DNA from: Petrimonas mucosa
Lineage (GTDB): Bacteria > Bacteroidota > Bacteroidia > Bacteroidales > Dysgonomonadaceae
DNA: 64,000 bases
Reading direction: 5' to 3'
Assembly (NCBI RefSeq): GCF_900095795.1
Contig: NZ_LT608328.1
Location: 675,001-739,000, forward strand
Below the pieces are notes generated by a model, which saw only the letters and a list, made by a program, of their open reading frames with translations, had not been told where the DNA came from and did not search any database. This document shows, piece after piece, positions 50,718 through 60,103 of the stretch (position 1 is the first letter of the stretch; each line of letters begins with the position of its first letter). The translations under genes and the position numbers were made by a program.

Positions 50718-51116
50718 ATGAAGAGCAAGCTCATCCTCTTTCCGTTGCTGATATTCCCCCTGTTGTTTATTCAATGTTCCGGTGGTGACAAGTTGCACCG
50801 GCAACTGGTGAAAATGGCTGAAAATATGAACAGTACCGCCCCGGTTCAGCTCGACAACCATACGTTGTTCCTGGGAGCTGACGTGACGGAGGAGAATCTA
50901 TTTCAGTACCGGTACCGGCTGTTGAATACCGATGATCCACAATCGCTGATGGAGGCGGTTGAAGAACAGACCCGGACCAATATCAGGGAGGCATTCAGGT
51001 TGAACCCCGACCTGAGGATTTTCACGGTAAATGATGTCCGGATTGATTACATTTATACCGATTCTGTAGGAAACGTAGTGAAAACAATACATATCACGCC
51101 TGAAGATTACAAATAA
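50718..51116 (+). CDS. Small lipoprotein (132 aa)
   Basis: N-terminal lipoprotein signal with lipobox FIQC (MKSKLILFPLLIFPLLFIQCSGG). The mature ~112 residues show no family that I recognise, with HRQLVKMAENMN, TEENLFQYRYRLLNTDD and TDSVGNVVKTIHITPEDY. The end resembles secreted proteins that measure residual structure in DUF-type families, but no function can be given. It is 15 bp before the GYF_2 protein gene, so the two are probably co-transcribed. Confidence 0.65.
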   Translation: MKSKLILFPLLIFPLLFIQCSGGDKLHRQLVKMAENMNSTAPVQLDNHTLFLGADVTEENLFQYRYRLLNTDDPQSLMEAVEEQTRTNIREAFRLNPDLRIFTVNDVRIDYIYTDSVGNVVKTIHITPEDYK

Positions 51117-51131
51117 AAGATTATTACCATT

Positions 51132-51695
51132 ATGAACCGTTACTTTTACATTGACAGCGAAGGAAAACAGAAAGGCACGTTCACTCCGGAGGAGTTGAAG
51201 AGTGAAAATATCAAAAAGGAGACGCTGGTGTGGACGCAGGGAATGAGCGAATGGACACGTGCTGCGGATATACCCGAACTGAGTCTGCTGTTTGAAGAGA
51301 GTAGGGATTTCTATTCGCCGCAACCGGTGACACCGCCAGCGGTGAGGCCCGGTTACGGATCCGCCCCGTCGCCGCAACAGCCGATGCCCAAGTCCTGGCT
51401 GATCGAGTCGATCTTGGCAACCATCCTTCCGTTTCTGCTCTGCAGCTGTATCTTCAGTCTATTGGGGATTATCGGGATTGTGAATGCTTCGAAAGTGGAA
51501 TCCCTTTATCTCCGCGGTGACTATGCCGGTTCGCTGGAGGCCTCCAATCAGGCGGAAAAATGGACAAAGATTGCCATGTGGATCGGGATTGCCTGGGTGA
51601 TTCTCTGGATTGTTGCCGTCATCCTCATTATCGCTTTTGGTGTGTCGATGTCCGGCATAACCGATGTGTTCAGTGGATCGGGATACGAAATTTAA
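51132..51695 (+). CDS. GYF_2-domain and CD225-like membrane protein (187 aa)
   Basis: Residues 1-55 form a GYF_2 domain (YFYIDSEGKQKGTFTPEELKS, LVWTQGMSEWTRAADIPEL). A proline-rich linker (63-90) follows. The C-terminal half has two membrane helices with the CD225/dispanin look (ILATILPFLLCSCIFSLLGIIGIVNASKVESLY ... AMWIGIAWVILWIVAVILII). The same layout is common in Bacteroidetes and its role is unknown. It overlaps the next gene by 32 bases. Confidence 0.8.
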   Translation: MNRYFYIDSEGKQKGTFTPEELKSENIKKETLVWTQGMSEWTRAADIPELSLLFEESRDFYSPQPVTPPAVRPGYGSAPSPQQPMPKSWLIESILATILPFLLCSCIFSLLGIIGIVNASKVESLYLRGDYAGSLEASNQAEKWTKIAMWIGIAWVILWIVAVILIIAFGVSMSGITDVFSGSGYEI

Positions 51696-52059
51696 TCCGG
51701 TTATTGGAGCTGTCGTTAGCCTGCTGCTGGCGGCAGCCGCTTTTCTGCTCTACCGTTTCGACCCGGAGGAGGCGGCGGTTTTTCCCCGCTGCCTTTTCCT
51801 GGTGGTCACCGGATATGAGTGTCCCGGGTGTGGCACGCAACGTGCGCTACATCATCTCTTTCACCTGGAACTGAGCAGTGCATTTTCGGAAAATGGGCTG
51901 ATTCTCTTCCTCCTACCCTATCTGTTGCTCGGTGGTTACCTGGCCTTTTTCAACGGCAATAGACGGTTTCCCGGGTTGGCGAGACTCCTTTTCGGTAAAC
52001 GGGCCGCGATCATTGTGGTTTCTCTCATCCTGCTCTATTGGGTGGCCAGGAACCTGTAG
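51664..52059 (+). CDS. DUF2752 membrane protein (131 aa)
   Basis: Small membrane protein with the DUF2752 signature Y-E-C-P-G-C-G-T-Q-R-A-L-H-H-L-F-H (around residues 51-67) between the first and second membrane helices. The three helices are at ~14-30, ~78-95 and ~113-129. It often follows CD225-like genes, as here, with a 32-base overlap. Function is not known. It converges on uvrA with a 4-bp gap. Confidence 0.8.
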   Translation: MCSVDRDTKFNPVIGAVVSLLLAAAAFLLYRFDPEEAAVFPRCLFLVVTGYECPGCGTQRALHHLFHLELSSAFSENGLILFLLPYLLLGGYLAFFNGNRRFPGLARLLFGKRAAIIVVSLILLYWVARNL

Positions 52060-52063
52060 AGGA

Positions 52064-54859
52064 TCAGCTCAGCTTCTCCTTCAGGAACCTGCCGGTGTGC
52101 GACTCCTTGCACATCGCCACCTGCTCAGGTGTTCCTTCACATACGATGTAACCGCCCGCTTTCCCCCCTTCAGGGCCAATGTCGATGATATGGTCGGCAC
52201 ACTTGATCACATCCATGTTGTGTTCGATGATGATGACCGTATGTCCCCGTTCGATAAGTGCATTGAACGCCTTCAGCAGCGTTTTGATGTCGTGAAAATG
52301 GAGTCCGGTGGTCGGCTCGTCAAAAATGAAGAGAGTGGGAGACGACTTCTCCTCACCCAGGTAGTAGGCCAGCTTCACCCGCTGGTTTTCTCCGCCCGAC
52401 AGTGTCGATGAAGATTGCCCCAGCTTGATGTATCCGAGCCCGACGTCCTGCAGCGGTTGTAATCTTTTGGTGATCTTCTTTTCGGTGGTTCCCTTCTGTG
52501 CTCCAAAAAACTCGATGGCCTGATTGACGGTCATCTCCAGCACATCGTGGATATTGAGCCCCTTGTACTCCACATCCAGGACCTCGGCTGAAAAACGTTT
52601 GCCGTGACACGACTCGCATTCCAGACGAATATCGGCCATAAACTGCATCTCCACGGTAATGGTGCCTTCGCCTTTGCACTCGTCGCATCTGCCGCCTTCC
52701 ACATTGAAGGAAAAATGTGCCGGGGTGTATCCCATCTGCTTGGCAAGCGGCTGGGAGGCGAAGAGCTTGCGGATCTCGTCGTACGCCTTGATGTAGGTAA
52801 CCGGGTTGGAGCGGGTGGATCTTCCGATCGGGTTCTGGTCGACAAACTCCACCGAGCTGACCAGCTTCAGATCGCCGGAAAGGGAGTTGAATTCGGCCTG
52901 TTCCAATGCAGTCCCCTTGTAGTGGTTGTGCAAGGCGTTGCTCAGCACATCATTCACCAGCGACGATTTTCCCGAACCGCTGACACCCGTGACCACGGTC
53001 ATGACATGCAGCGGGAACTTCACGTCGATATTCTTCAGGTTATTCTGCCGGGCACCCTTCACCTCGATGTAGCTGTTCCACCTCCGGCGCTGCTTCGGCA
53101 CCTCGATCTTCTCTTCGCCAGTCAGGTACTTCACGGTGTAACTGTTGCTTTTTTTCTCGAGCTCGGAGAGGTTGCCCTGATACATGATCCTTCCGCCGTT
53201 TCGTCCTGCTTCGGGACCGATGTCGATGATGTAGTCGGCCGCCCGGATAATTTCCTCATCGTGTTCAACCACGACAACAGTATTGCCCAGTTGCTGCAAC
53301 TGCCGCAAGACCTTGATCAGCAGGTGGGTGTCGCGCGAATGGAGTCCGATGCTCGGTTCATCCAGGATGTAGAGCGAGCCCACCAGGCTGCTGCCCAGCG
53401 ATGACGCGAGGTTGATCCGCTGACTCTCACCGCCCGAAAGGGTGTTGGATAAACGGTTCAACGTCAGATATCCCAGCCCGACATCGATCAGGAAGCGGAT
53501 CCGGTTGTTGATCTCGGTGAGCAGCCGTTGGGCGATGGCTGCGTCGGTCTCGTCGAGCACAAGGTCGTCGAAGAAGAGCTTCAACTCCGTGATGGGCATA
53601 AGAACCAGTTCGTTGATGCTCTTGCCTCCCATCTTCACGTATACAGCCTCCTTTTTCAACCGGGCACCCTTGCAGACGGGGCAGCTGGTCTTTCCCCGAT
53701 ATCGTGCCAGCATCACCCGGTACTGGATCTTGTAGAGGTTCTCCTCCAGCATCTGGAAAAAATCGTTGATCCCGTAGATACCGAGGTCGTGCCGCCCGTT
53801 CCACAAAATATCTTTCTCTTCATCGCTCAGTTCGAAGTATGGACGATGGATGGGAAAATCGGCTTTATAGGCGTTGAATACAAACTCTCTCTTCCACTCG
53901 CCCATCTTTTCTCCCTTCCAGCATTGAACGCACTCTTCCTGAACCGAAAGGCTTTTGTCGGGAATAACCAGGTTCTCGTCGATACCGATCACTTTCCCGA
54001 ACCCCTCGCATTTGGGGCAGGCTCCCACGGGACTGTTGAAGTTGAACATCAGCTCCGACGGCTCTTCGAAGGTGATGCCGTCTGCCTCGAAACGGTTTGA
54101 GAAGGTGAAGCTTTCAATCCCCTCCTGAGTCCAGAACCGGATGATGCATTCGCCTCTTCCCTCGATAAAGGCCGTCTCCACCGAGTCGGAGAGCCGGTTG
54201 ATGACCGACTTGTCGCCCGAACAGGATAACCGGTCGATAACCAGCAGGATATCCCGTACATCCGGCATTTTCTCCTGAGCCAGTACTTCGTCGATCCGGT
54301 AAAAGGTGTCGCCCACATCGACCCTCGAAAAACCCTCCTTCATCAGGATATCCAGTTGCTCGGGCAATGTTCTTCCGTTTCGCAACTGGATGGGTGACAG
54401 TACGGCCATCCGTGTACCTTCCCGGTACTCCAGCATCTTGGCGATCACATCGCTGACGGTATGTTTTTTCACCTCATTGCCGGAAACGGGCGAGATGGTT
54501 TTCCCTATCCGGGCATAAAGCAACCGGAGGTATTCATAAATCTCGGTGGATGTGCCAACCGTCGAACGGGGATTTCGGGTATTCACCTTCTGCTCGATGG
54601 CAATGGCAGGTGGAATTCCTTTGATAAAGTCGCACTCTGGTTTGTTCATCCGGCCGAGAAACTGGCGGGCATAGGCCGAAAGGCTCTCCACATACCTGCG
54701 TTGACCTTCGGCATATAACGTATCGAATGCCAGGGATGATTTTCCGGATCCGGAGAGACCCGTGATGACGGTGAACCTGTTCCGGGGGATAACCACATCG
54801 ATGTTTTTGAGGTTGTTGACTCGCACCCCCTTGAGTTCTATCTGTTTTTCGTTGCTCAT
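52064..54859 (-). CDS. uvrA: Excinuclease ABC subunit A (931 aa)
   Basis: DNA damage recognition ATPase of nucleotide excision repair. The start is ATG 54859 (MSNEKQIELKGVRVNNLKNID), since the longer frame adds only unrelated residues. It has two ABC modules, with Walker A GLSGSGKSSLAFDTLYAEGQ (first) and GVSGSGKSSLVNDVL (second), and signatures LSGGESQR and LSGGENQR. Zinc-binding CxxC pairs are CPKC, CPVC, CDEC and CESC. Length is normal. Confidence 0.97.
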   Translation of the reverse strand: MSNEKQIELKGVRVNNLKNIDVVIPRNRFTVITGLSGSGKSSLAFDTLYAEGQRRYVESLSAYARQFLGRMNKPECDFIKGIPPAIAIEQKVNTRNPRSTVGTSTEIYEYLRLLYARIGKTISPVSGNEVKKHTVSDVIAKMLEYREGTRMAVLSPIQLRNGRTLPEQLDILMKEGFSRVDVGDTFYRIDEVLAQEKMPDVRDILLVIDRLSCSGDKSVINRLSDSVETAFIEGRGECIIRFWTQEGIESFTFSNRFEADGITFEEPSELMFNFNSPVGACPKCEGFGKVIGIDENLVIPDKSLSVQEECVQCWKGEKMGEWKREFVFNAYKADFPIHRPYFELSDEEKDILWNGRHDLGIYGINDFFQMLEENLYKIQYRVMLARYRGKTSCPVCKGARLKKEAVYVKMGGKSINELVLMPITELKLFFDDLVLDETDAAIAQRLLTEINNRIRFLIDVGLGYLTLNRLSNTLSGGESQRINLASSLGSSLVGSLYILDEPSIGLHSRDTHLLIKVLRQLQQLGNTVVVVEHDEEIIRAADYIIDIGPEAGRNGGRIMYQGNLSELEKKSNSYTVKYLTGEEKIEVPKQRRRWNSYIEVKGARQNNLKNIDVKFPLHVMTVVTGVSGSGKSSLVNDVLSNALHNHYKGTALEQAEFNSLSGDLKLVSSVEFVDQNPIGRSTRSNPVTYIKAYDEIRKLFASQPLAKQMGYTPAHFSFNVEGGRCDECKGEGTITVEMQFMADIRLECESCHGKRFSAEVLDVEYKGLNIHDVLEMTVNQAIEFFGAQKGTTEKKITKRLQPLQDVGLGYIKLGQSSSTLSGGENQRVKLAYYLGEEKSSPTLFIFDEPTTGLHFHDIKTLLKAFNALIERGHTVIIIEHNMDVIKCADHIIDIGPEGGKAGGYIVCEGTPEQVAMCKESHTGRFLKEKLS

Positions 54860-54987
54860 AAATTGGAATTCAACCTGCAAATATAAAGACTTTATTAGCG
54901 ACAAAAAAGGGGAGTTAATCAATATTCAGAAATATTTTCCCTATTTTTGCAGATCACGAACGTTGGAAAAATCAGCATGACACCACG

Positions 54988-57069
54988 ATGAACGATTTTT
55001 TTTCGGATATGACGCATGAGTTTGCATTGCCGTTCACCAATCCCGTTCTAATTTTTGCGGTGTTATTGGCAATAGTCTTGCTTGCCCCGCTTCTATTGAA
55101 ACGTTTCAATGTGCCGAGCATCATCGGACTGATTGTGGCCGGGGTGATCATTGGTCCGTTCGGGCTGAATCTTGTCGACAACAACCATCAGGGCGTGTCG
55201 ATGTTTTCTACCATCGGCCTGCTCTACATCATGTTTATTGCCGGACTGGAACTCGACCTGAATGAATTTATCTCCAACAAGAACAAAAGTCTCGTTTTTG
55301 GTCTCTTTACCTTTATCCTCCCCCTCTCGGTAGGATTCCCGGTTTGTTACTACCTGCTGGGATATGACCTGAGTGCCAGTTTTCTTACCGCCAGCATGTT
55401 CGCCACACACACGCTGGTTACATACCCCATCGTCAGCAGGATGGGGGTTGCCAAGAACCAGGCCGTAGCCATTACGGTTGGAGGTACCATCCTGACCGAT
55501 ACGGCCGTACTGATCATTCTTGCGCTGGTCCTCTCCGGAAATGACGGGGGGCTGGATCTCGCGTTTTTAGTGAGGTTGCTGATATCGCTGGTCGCCTTCT
55601 CATCTATTGTTTTTCTGCTTATTCCGCGGATCACCAGGTGGTTTTTCCAGCAAGCCGAAGGGGAGAAGTACCTGCACTATATCTTTGTGCTGTTTGTGGT
55701 CTTTTTCTGCGGTTTTCTGGCGGAGCTCGGCGGGATTGAGCCGATTATTGGTGCATTTGCGGCAGGTTTGGCCCTCAACAGGTTGATTCCGCACTCTTCG
55801 GCATTGATGAACCGGATCGAATTTTTCGGTAACTCCCTCTTCATTCCCATCTTTCTGATTTCAGTCGGCATGTTGGTGGATGTGTCGGTAGTTTTTGACG
55901 GACCTGCCACCCTGTTGATCGCTTTGACACTTACTGTTACGGCCATTGCCGGGAAATGGGTTGCAGCCTTCTTCACCCAGGTGATTTTCAAGTACTCGGC
56001 AATACAGCGGAATATCATCTTCGGATTGAGCAGCTCCCATGCCGCGGCTACCATTGCGGTCATTATCGTCGGGTACAATGCCGGTATCCTGGATGAATAT
56101 ATCCTGAACGGGACGATTATTCTGATTCTGCTTACCTGCATCGTTGCCTCGCTTGTCACCCAGAAGTCGGCAAAAGAGCTTGCCATCAGTCAGGAGAATG
56201 CTCCGTTGTCAGATTCCGATCTGGGAGCCTTTGCACAGGAGAAGATCCTGGTTCCCATTGCCAATCCCTCAAACATCGGACACCACGTTGAACTGGCCTT
56301 ATTGATGAAAGACCGGCAGTCGGTGAATTCGGTCTCGTTGCTGGGTGTGGTTCCCAATAACGAGGAGGCAGAGAAGAACATTGTCAGCTTCCGGAAACAG
56401 CTCGAGGAGTTTGTGCAGAATGCCGTGGCCGCCGATATCGACGTTGATATTGTCACCACCATCGACCACAACGCTGCCAGCGGGATTGTACGTACTGCAC
56501 GTGAGTTGATGTGCGATATCGTGATCCTGGGCTGGCCGGGAAAGACCGGAATGTTGGAAAAGCTGCTGGGCGACAAGGTAGATCTTATTATCAAGAATAT
56601 CGACAGGAACATGTTTATCTGTCATATCGAGCACGAACTCTTCACCCATAAGCGCATTGTGGTGGTTTCACCTCCGCTTGTAGAACGGGAGATCGGATTC
56701 GATCTCTGGCTTCAAAAAGTGGTGGAGTTGTCGAAGGAGCTTTCGGTGCCCATCCTCCACCTCGGACATCCCGATACACAGGCTGTGATCGCAGCCAAAA
56801 AGAATAGCGGTAGCCTCTTCTCTTTCAAGACGTTTGTCGATTGGCACGATCCACTCTCGTGCGGCGACCATATCAGGGAGGGAGATATGATTATTTTTGT
56901 CTCGGCTCACCAGGGATATCTTTCGCACATGTCCATTCTGGATAATCTGCCTACCCGACTCGAGGAGCGTTTTCCTCACCACAGCCGCATAGTTATCTAT
57001 CCCAAACAGAGAACGATGAGGGGACTGCTCGAGAGCGACGACTCCCTGTTTGTCCCTTCCAATTTTTAA
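54988..57069 (+). CDS. Cation:proton antiporter with USP-like domain (693 aa)
   Basis: Inner membrane exchanger of the CPA2 type. Residues 1-~385 have about 12 membrane helices (VIIGPFGLN, AGLELDL, LGGIEPIIGAFAAGLALNR). The cytoplasmic C-terminal part (~400-690) looks like two universal-stress-protein repeats (KILVPIANPSNIGHHVELALLM; DIVILGWPGKTGM). A -7-like box TATTTTTG lies at 54942-54949. A Na+ or K+ substrate cannot be told apart from the sequence. Confidence 0.88.
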   Translation: MNDFFSDMTHEFALPFTNPVLIFAVLLAIVLLAPLLLKRFNVPSIIGLIVAGVIIGPFGLNLVDNNHQGVSMFSTIGLLYIMFIAGLELDLNEFISNKNKSLVFGLFTFILPLSVGFPVCYYLLGYDLSASFLTASMFATHTLVTYPIVSRMGVAKNQAVAITVGGTILTDTAVLIILALVLSGNDGGLDLAFLVRLLISLVAFSSIVFLLIPRITRWFFQQAEGEKYLHYIFVLFVVFFCGFLAELGGIEPIIGAFAAGLALNRLIPHSSALMNRIEFFGNSLFIPIFLISVGMLVDVSVVFDGPATLLIALTLTVTAIAGKWVAAFFTQVIFKYSAIQRNIIFGLSSSHAAATIAVIIVGYNAGILDEYILNGTIILILLTCIVASLVTQKSAKELAISQENAPLSDSDLGAFAQEKILVPIANPSNIGHHVELALLMKDRQSVNSVSLLGVVPNNEEAEKNIVSFRKQLEEFVQNAVAADIDVDIVTTIDHNAASGIVRTARELMCDIVILGWPGKTGMLEKLLGDKVDLIIKNIDRNMFICHIEHELFTHKRIVVVSPPLVEREIGFDLWLQKVVELSKELSVPILHLGHPDTQAVIAAKKNSGSLFSFKTFVDWHDPLSCGDHIREGDMIIFVSAHQGYLSHMSILDNLPTRLEERFPHHSRIVIYPKQRTMRGLLESDDSLFVPSNF

Positions 57070-57077
57070 GTGAGACG

Positions 57078-58646
57078 ATGAAGCGACCATTTGATTCAGT
57101 TATATCCTTATCGATGATTACAGGCAAGTTTCTCAGGATTGCCGCGACCCTTTTCACGACAATCCTGATGTTTGGCTGCGGTGTGTCAAGGCAGCCTGTC
57201 ACCCGTGGCGTGGATCCGTTTCCCAAGCGTGAATTCAGGGGGGTCTGGGTACAGACCGTCGGTCAGTCACGCTATCAGCAGATGAACAGTGCGGCCATGA
57301 AGCACTATCTCTCCGAGATGGTACGTAAGTTCGACGAAGCCGGTATCAATGCGTTGATATTCCAGGTCCGTCCCGAAGCGGACGCTTTCTACAAATCGAA
57401 TCTTGAACCCTGGAGCCGTTTCATGACCGGAATACAGGGCAAAGCGCCCGATGATCCCGATTTCGATCCGCTGGCTTTCCTTATCGCGGAGTGCCACAAG
57501 CGAGGAATGGAGCTGCATGCCTGGCTTAACCCCTACCGGGTGAAATCAAACATCAGCAGCCAGCTTGCCCCCGGTCATATCTACTGGAAATATCCCGAAA
57601 GGTTCGTTCAATACGGAAACCAGCTTTTTTTTGATCCGGGTTTACCCGAAAACCGCAGTTTTATCTGCGAGGTGGTACGCGATATCGTCTCCCGCTATGA
57701 TGTGGATGCGATTCACATGGACGACTATTTTTATCCCTATCCCATTGCCGGAACTCCGTTTCCGGATGATGGAAGTTTCAATGCATACGCTGCATCTCAA
57801 GGTTTCTCACCCGGACAACGGGACGACTGGAGACGCAACAATGTCAACCTGCTGATACGGCAGCTCAAGTATACCATTGCCGGAACAAAGCCGTGGGTCC
57901 GTTTCGGCATAAGTCCTTTCGGCATCTACCGTAACAAGCGCAACACCCCCGACGGTTCCGGAAGCGACACCAACGGATTGGAGAATTATAGCGACCTCTA
58001 TGCCGACATCAAGCTATGGGTGGAAAAGGGATGGATCGATTACAACCTTCCCCAGCTCTATTGGGAGATCGGACATGATCGGGCAGATTACACCACACTG
58101 CTGAGATGGTGGAACGATAATAACTTCGGGCAGCCGCTTTACATCGGACAGGATCTGGAGCGCAGCATGAAGAGGAATGAACTGGATGTCAAGATCCGCC
58201 AATCGCGGGAGATGCCGTTTGTGCAGGGTAACTGCTACTGGTACGGCTACCAGATCCTGGAGAATACCGGAGGGGTTGCCGATCAGCTTAAGAGGGGTGC
58301 CCACCGTGCCAAGGCGCTTATCCCGCCCTATACCCATCTGCACCAGGGAGCTCCCGGCAAGGTGAAGCGGCTGGCTCAGGTGTTTACCGAGGATATGCAC
58401 TTCCTAACCTGGGAAGAGCGGAAAGATCCAAACAATCCTGAAGCGGCAAGAGAGTTCGTGATCTATCGGTTCGATGCCGGCGAGAAGATCGATATCAGTC
58501 GGGCAGAGAAGATTGTGGCGGTGACATCGGACAACTTCTACCTCTTGCCCTACGAAGGGGGACGCAACCGGTATACCTATGTAGTGACCGCATTAGATGC
58601 ATTTAAGAACGAAGGAAAAGGGGCAAAGATCAAGGTCGTGCTTTGA
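57078..58646 (+). CDS. GHL10-type glycosyl hydrolase-like lipoprotein (522 aa)
   Basis: Resembles the YngK/DUF187 (PF02638) family, a TIM-barrel group related to glycoside hydrolases. The N-terminal signal ends in a lipobox-like LMFGC. Conserved segments are KREFRGVWVQTV, INALIFQVRPEADAFYKS, MELHAWLNPYRV, VDAIHMDDYFYPYP, and WIDYNLPQLYWEIGH. Candidate catalytic acids are in DAIHMDDY and the QLYWE motif. The last ~100 residues form a fibronectin type III-like end (YVVTALDAFKNEG). Substrate is unknown, perhaps cell-wall or surface glycan. It follows the antiporter gene by 8 bp. Confidence 0.82.
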   Translation: MKRPFDSVISLSMITGKFLRIAATLFTTILMFGCGVSRQPVTRGVDPFPKREFRGVWVQTVGQSRYQQMNSAAMKHYLSEMVRKFDEAGINALIFQVRPEADAFYKSNLEPWSRFMTGIQGKAPDDPDFDPLAFLIAECHKRGMELHAWLNPYRVKSNISSQLAPGHIYWKYPERFVQYGNQLFFDPGLPENRSFICEVVRDIVSRYDVDAIHMDDYFYPYPIAGTPFPDDGSFNAYAASQGFSPGQRDDWRRNNVNLLIRQLKYTIAGTKPWVRFGISPFGIYRNKRNTPDGSGSDTNGLENYSDLYADIKLWVEKGWIDYNLPQLYWEIGHDRADYTTLLRWWNDNNFGQPLYIGQDLERSMKRNELDVKIRQSREMPFVQGNCYWYGYQILENTGGVADQLKRGAHRAKALIPPYTHLHQGAPGKVKRLAQVFTEDMHFLTWEERKDPNNPEAAREFVIYRFDAGEKIDISRAEKIVAVTSDNFYLLPYEGGRNRYTYVVTALDAFKNEGKGAKIKVVL

Positions 58647-58687
58647 TGTTTAAAACCGTTTCTGCTAATTTATTTGGAAACAGAAGA

Positions 58688-60103
58688 ATGATTCAATCGG
58701 AAAATTATCCCATGATCGCCAAAACCCTGGCGTCACTCGAGGATGTCCTGGCCGAGGAGCTGATCGCCCTGGGAGCCAACGATGTGGAAATAGGAACAAG
58801 GATGGTCTCCTTTACTGGCGACAAGGCCCTGATGTACAAGGCAAACGTCCATTGCCGTACGGCATTGCGGATATTGAAGCCGATCTACAGCTTCAAGGCT
58901 GAAAATGCGACCGAGGTGTACGATGCCCTGAAACAGCTCGATTGGGAAGATTACCTGTCGCTCGACAAGACCTTTTCGGTAGATGCGGTTGTCTTTTCCC
59001 ATATTTTCACCCACTCCAAGTTTGTGGCCTACAAGGTGAAGGATGCCATTGTCGACTGGTTTAATGAAAAGTATGAAAAACGGCCTTCGGTGAGTGTGAC
59101 CAATCCCGATCTGGTCTTCAATATCCATATCGCTCATAACAAGTGTACGTTGTCGCTCGACAGTTCGGGCGAGTCGCTCCACAAGCGGGGTTACAGGGTG
59201 GCACAGACCGAAGCGCCGCTTAACGAGGTGTTGGCTGCGGGCATGATCCTGAAATCGGGCTGGCGTGGAGAATCCACCTTTGTCGACCCCATGTGCGGGT
59301 CGGGCACACTGCTGATCGAGGCGGCGATGATCGCTCTCGGGATCCCGCCGGGAATTCACCGGCAACGCTTCGGGTTCGAGAAGTGGGGCGATTTCGACAA
59401 GGAGCTTTTCAGTGATATCTATAACGACGACAGTGGTTCCCGCGAGTTCCGCTACCGGATCGTAGGTTCCGACATTTCGCCAAAAGCGATCGCAATTGCC
59501 GAGAAAAATATCCGGAATGCCGGGCTGAAGAAGTATATCGACCTGAGCGTACAGTCTCTTCAGCAATATTCCGAGGCGCCGGACCAGAAGGGTGTACTGA
59601 TTACAAATCCTCCCTACGGCGAACGGATAAAGGTGGATGAGCTTACGGAGCTGTACGGCATGATCGGTGAGCGGTTGAAGCATCTCTTTACCGGATATAG
59701 GGCCTATATACTGAGCTATCGGAAAGAGTGCTTCGACAGTATCGGACTGAAACATTCCAGGCGGTTTTTCCTGTTTAACGGAGCGTTGGAATGTGAGATG
59801 CGCGAATATGAGATCTTCTCGGGAAAACGGAGCGAGCATATTGTAAAGGCTGAACCTCGCGAGAGGGAGGAGCGTGTAGCTCCCGATCACTACGAACGGA
59901 ATTCAAGGGAGGGATACCGGCGTTCGAAGAGTGCAGGTGACGGGAAATCTCTTCCGCAAAAACGCTCTTTCGGCGATAAGACAAAGGGCGTGAAACGTTC
60001 ATACGGGAAGGATGATAAGTTTCCCCGGCAAAAGGATGAGGGGCTTGGAAGGAAAAAGTTCTCATTGCGCCGATCTCCCGGCAAGGGAAGAGAGCGACAA
60101 TAG
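58688..60103 (+). CDS. THUMP-domain class I SAM RNA methyltransferase (471 aa)
   Basis: rRNA guanine-N2 methyltransferase-like protein, related to the first half of RlmL. The start is ATG 58688 (MIQSENYPMIAKTLASLEDVL); the frame from 58643 overlaps the previous gene. THUMP domain ~45-165, SAM motif FVDPMCGSGTLLIEAAM, catalytic NPPYGERI. The last ~95 residues form a basic, disordered tail rich in K, R and G. The gene overlaps the 3' end of menE on the other strand by 42 bp. Confidence 0.88.
   Translation: MIQSENYPMIAKTLASLEDVLAEELIALGANDVEIGTRMVSFTGDKALMYKANVHCRTALRILKPIYSFKAENATEVYDALKQLDWEDYLSLDKTFSVDAVVFSHIFTHSKFVAYKVKDAIVDWFNEKYEKRPSVSVTNPDLVFNIHIAHNKCTLSLDSSGESLHKRGYRVAQTEAPLNEVLAAGMILKSGWRGESTFVDPMCGSGTLLIEAAMIALGIPPGIHRQRFGFEKWGDFDKELFSDIYNDDSGSREFRYRIVGSDISPKAIAIAEKNIRNAGLKKYIDLSVQSLQQYSEAPDQKGVLITNPPYGERIKVDELTELYGMIGERLKHLFTGYRAYILSYRKECFDSIGLKHSRRFFLFNGALECEMREYEIFSGKRSEHIVKAEPREREERVAPDHYERNSREGYRRSKSAGDGKSLPQKRSFGDKTKGVKRSYGKDDKFPRQKDEGLGRKKFSLRRSPGKGRERQ

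Noticed and set aside
52604..53404. Long plus-strand frame of 266 codons opposite uvrA, and similar frames opposite purF (47079-48110) and menB/menC (61896-63065)
   Set aside because: These are antisense shadows in GC-rich coding DNA with no domain, start context or conservation signal visible.
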